From Thermoplasmatota archaeon (GTDB lineage: Archaea; Thermoplasmatota; Penumbrarchaeia; JANQNL01): a DNA stretch of 35,722 bases. Position numbers and translations under genes: made by a program. The notes beneath the pieces were generated by a model. It saw only the letters and a list, made by a program, of their open reading frames with translations. It had not been told where the DNA came from and made no database searches. The stretch lies in NCBI GenBank assembly GCA_028279585.1, contig JANQNL010000218.1, positions 1-35,722 of the forward strand. Reading direction: 5' to 3'. Below are positions 34,442 through 35,722 of the stretch, in pieces (the stretch's first letter is position 1; the number at the start of each line of letters is the position of its first letter).

Positions 34442-35176
34442 CTAACCGCTGCGTAATAACACTACTACGCGAAGACCCTGGGAGGGGTCCCCTTCCACCC
34501 TGTCCTCGACCCAGATCTTACCCCCATAGCTCTCTACTATCCTAGAAACAAGTGTCATTCCGATGCCTTTTCTATAGGAGCTTTCAGTTTCTATCTTCCA
34601 GCGTGAGAACACGTTCTGCTTGAAGCTATCGGGTATACCAGGGCCATTGTCCTCGATGACTATCCTGACCATGTCATCCTCAACAGAGGCGTTCAACCAG
34701 ATCTCGGCAACATCTGTGTGATTGTGTTTTACACAGTTGGAGATGATATTGATGAAAAGGTCTCGAGCAAGCTCATTGCCCATGACCATTATACCGCTGT
34801 CGCATCCCTGCTCGTGGACCACCATCTCTTTTCCAGGGTGAGATGACCTCACAAGGTCCATCACATCACAAAGCACTGGTTCGAGTTCGATGGGTTCGAT
34901 GGTGATGTCCTGATCCTCCAGAGTGTACATCTTTCTGAGGTTATCTATCAACCTTGAGATCTCCAATGACAGGTTGAAGGTCCTGTTGATGAGGTCCATC
35001 GATGCAGGCTTTATCTCCTCGTCGAGCTTGAGGATCTCCATGTAACCCATGATGCCTTGATTGAAGTTCGAGATGTCATGGGACAGGAGGTCCGAATAGA
35101 GGGTCGCACGATCACGCTCATTGATCAAGGCCTCCTCCACCATTTTTCTCTCAGTAACATCCACAGCGGTCCCCAC
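34442..35176 (-). CDS. Sensor histidine kinase, 5' truncated at junction
   Basis: About 244 residues are supported. The first visible residues, VGTAVDVTERKMVEEAL, are the usual end of a PAS domain, so a sensor region should lie upstream but is missing. The phosphoacceptor box is LLSHDISNFNQGIMGYMEIL. The ATPase domain shows an N box (LFINIISNCVKHN), VIEDNGPGIPD, an F-box VFSRW and GIGMTLVSRIVESYGGKIWV. It presumably autophosphorylates on the His of SHDISN and passes phosphate to a response regulator; none is encoded here. The frame stays open to 35314, but those 46 residues are antisense to a GC-rich bacterial gene and are not genuine. It ends just upstream of the PGF-CTERM gene's promoter. 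Confidence 0.88.
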   Translation of the reverse strand: MGTAVDVTERKMVEEALINERDRATLYSDLLSHDISNFNQGIMGYMEILKLDEEIKPASMDLINRTFNLSLEISRLIDNLRKMYTLEDQDITIEPIELEPVLCDVMDLVRSSHPGKEMVVHEQGCDSGIMVMGNELARDLFINIISNCVKHNHTDVAEIWLNASVEDDMVRIVIEDNGPGIPDSFKQNVFSRWKIETESSYRKGIGMTLVSRIVESYGGKIWVEDRVEGDPSQGLRVVVLLRSG

Positions 35177-35183
35177 GCAGGAC
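35165..35183. other. Probable chimeric junction
   Basis: The kinase reads sensibly up to about 35174 on the minus strand, and the ZnuA-like frame reads sensibly from about 35172 on the plus strand. Both genes are cut internally at the same place. Hand counts of G+C in single 60-base lines give 25/60 at 34921-34980 and 41/60 at 35401-35460. The exact breakpoint cannot be fixed because either side could claim a few bases. Confidence 0.75.
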
Positions 35184-35722
35184 CCCCACTTCGTGGACGC
35201 GCGCCCACACTTGGCCCTCGAGCTGAACCGGGCCGACCTCCTCGTGCTCTGTGGTCTCGAGCTCGAGGTCGGCTGGCTTCCGGTGCTGATCACGGGCAGC
35301 CGCAACCCGGCCATCCAACTCGGGAACGAGGGCTACTTCGACGCCAGCGCGTTCGCCGAGCTCAAGGAAGTCCCCCGGACACGCGTCGACCGGGCCATGG
35401 GCGACGTGCACCCCGGCGGCAACCCGCACTACATGGTGGACCCACACAACGCCATTCGCGTGGCGCGCGCGCTCTCCGAGCGCATGTCGTTGCTCGACCC
35501 GGAGCACGCACCGGTGTTCGAGAAGAACCTCGCCGAGTTCGAGAGAGCCGCCAAGGAGCGCATCGAGGCCTGGGAACGACGCATGCAGCCCCACGCCGGG
35601 ACCAAGATCGTCACGTACCACAAGAGCTGGATCTATCTCCTCGAATGGCTGCAGCTCGAGGAGCTCGACTCCGTGGAGCCCAAGCCCGGCATTCCGCCGA
35701 ACCCGCAGCACGTCGCGCAGCT
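35172..35722 (+). CDS. ZnuA-like metal-binding protein fragment (bacterial)
   Basis: The frame is open from about 35172 to the window end, about 183 residues, and partial at both ends. It begins PTQDPHFVDARPHLALELNR, the first metal-ligand region of the cluster A-I zinc/manganese ABC transporter binding proteins. Further ligands are GDVHPGGNPHYMVDP and VTYHKSWIYL, so three His regions are intact; the last acidic ligand lies beyond the window. In the family this periplasmic protein delivers Zn or Mn to a membrane permease. The signal peptide and start are missing. Codons favour C and G at third positions, unlike every other gene here, and the sequence looks Gram-negative bacterial. Probably foreign sequence joined in assembly. 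Confidence 0.85.

Noticed and set aside
35177..35314. N-terminal 46 residues of the open kinase frame
   Set aside because: They are antisense to a well-supported ZnuA-like frame in GC-rich DNA, have Ser/Arg-rich nonsense composition and do not continue the PAS domain.
35151..35711. Long minus-strand open frame at the window end
   Set aside because: It is the antisense shadow of the ZnuA fragment, produced by high GC, and shows no domain motif.

Overview
The window looks archaeal, most likely from an uncultured Thermoplasmatota-type euryarchaeote; the lineage is my inference. Evidence seen: TATA boxes about 27 bases upstream of likely starts (several apparently leaderless), GGTG/GGAGG-type ribosome sites, very large secreted repeat proteins with archaeal-style acidic tails, a PGF-CTERM protein, and an archaeal-style histidine kinase. 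No tRNA, rRNA, CRISPR array or insertion sequence was recognised.

Bases 1-21252 hold five consecutive plus-strand genes for very large surface proteins. The first is cut by the window start. The first three combine GLUG repeats, cadherin-like (CADG) domains, a calcium-type D-x-D-G-D region, one membrane helix and a long Glu/Asp-rich cytoplasmic tail. The fourth is an integrin-alpha-like FG-GAP propeller protein. The fifth is a ~2,295-residue double beta-helix protein with Ig-like domains and a polyglycine hinge. A sixth protein of the same design lies at 26128-29202 and ends in a zinc ribbon.

Bases 21329-33003 are mainly a glycan-assembly locus: a GT4 glycosyltransferase (+), a convergent pair on the minus strand (polysaccharide flippase and GT2), a GT-C-like multipass protein (+), the sixth surface protein, a GT-C (PMT-like) enzyme with four tandem C-terminal repeats, and a processive-type GT2 synthase. 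The surface proteins are full of N-x-T/S sequons, so a plausible reading is that this locus builds and transfers glycans onto them. No oligosaccharyltransferase (AglB) is in the window.

Bases 33054-35176 hold a small membrane protein, a convergent PGF-CTERM protein and a histidine kinase, the last two on the minus strand.

From about 35165-35183 to the end the sequence changes abruptly. It becomes GC-rich and encodes, on the plus strand, an internal piece of a bacterial ZnuA-type metal-binding protein, which cuts into the kinase gene. I read this as an assembly chimera at a contig end. The last ~550 bases should not be attributed to the archaeon without checking.
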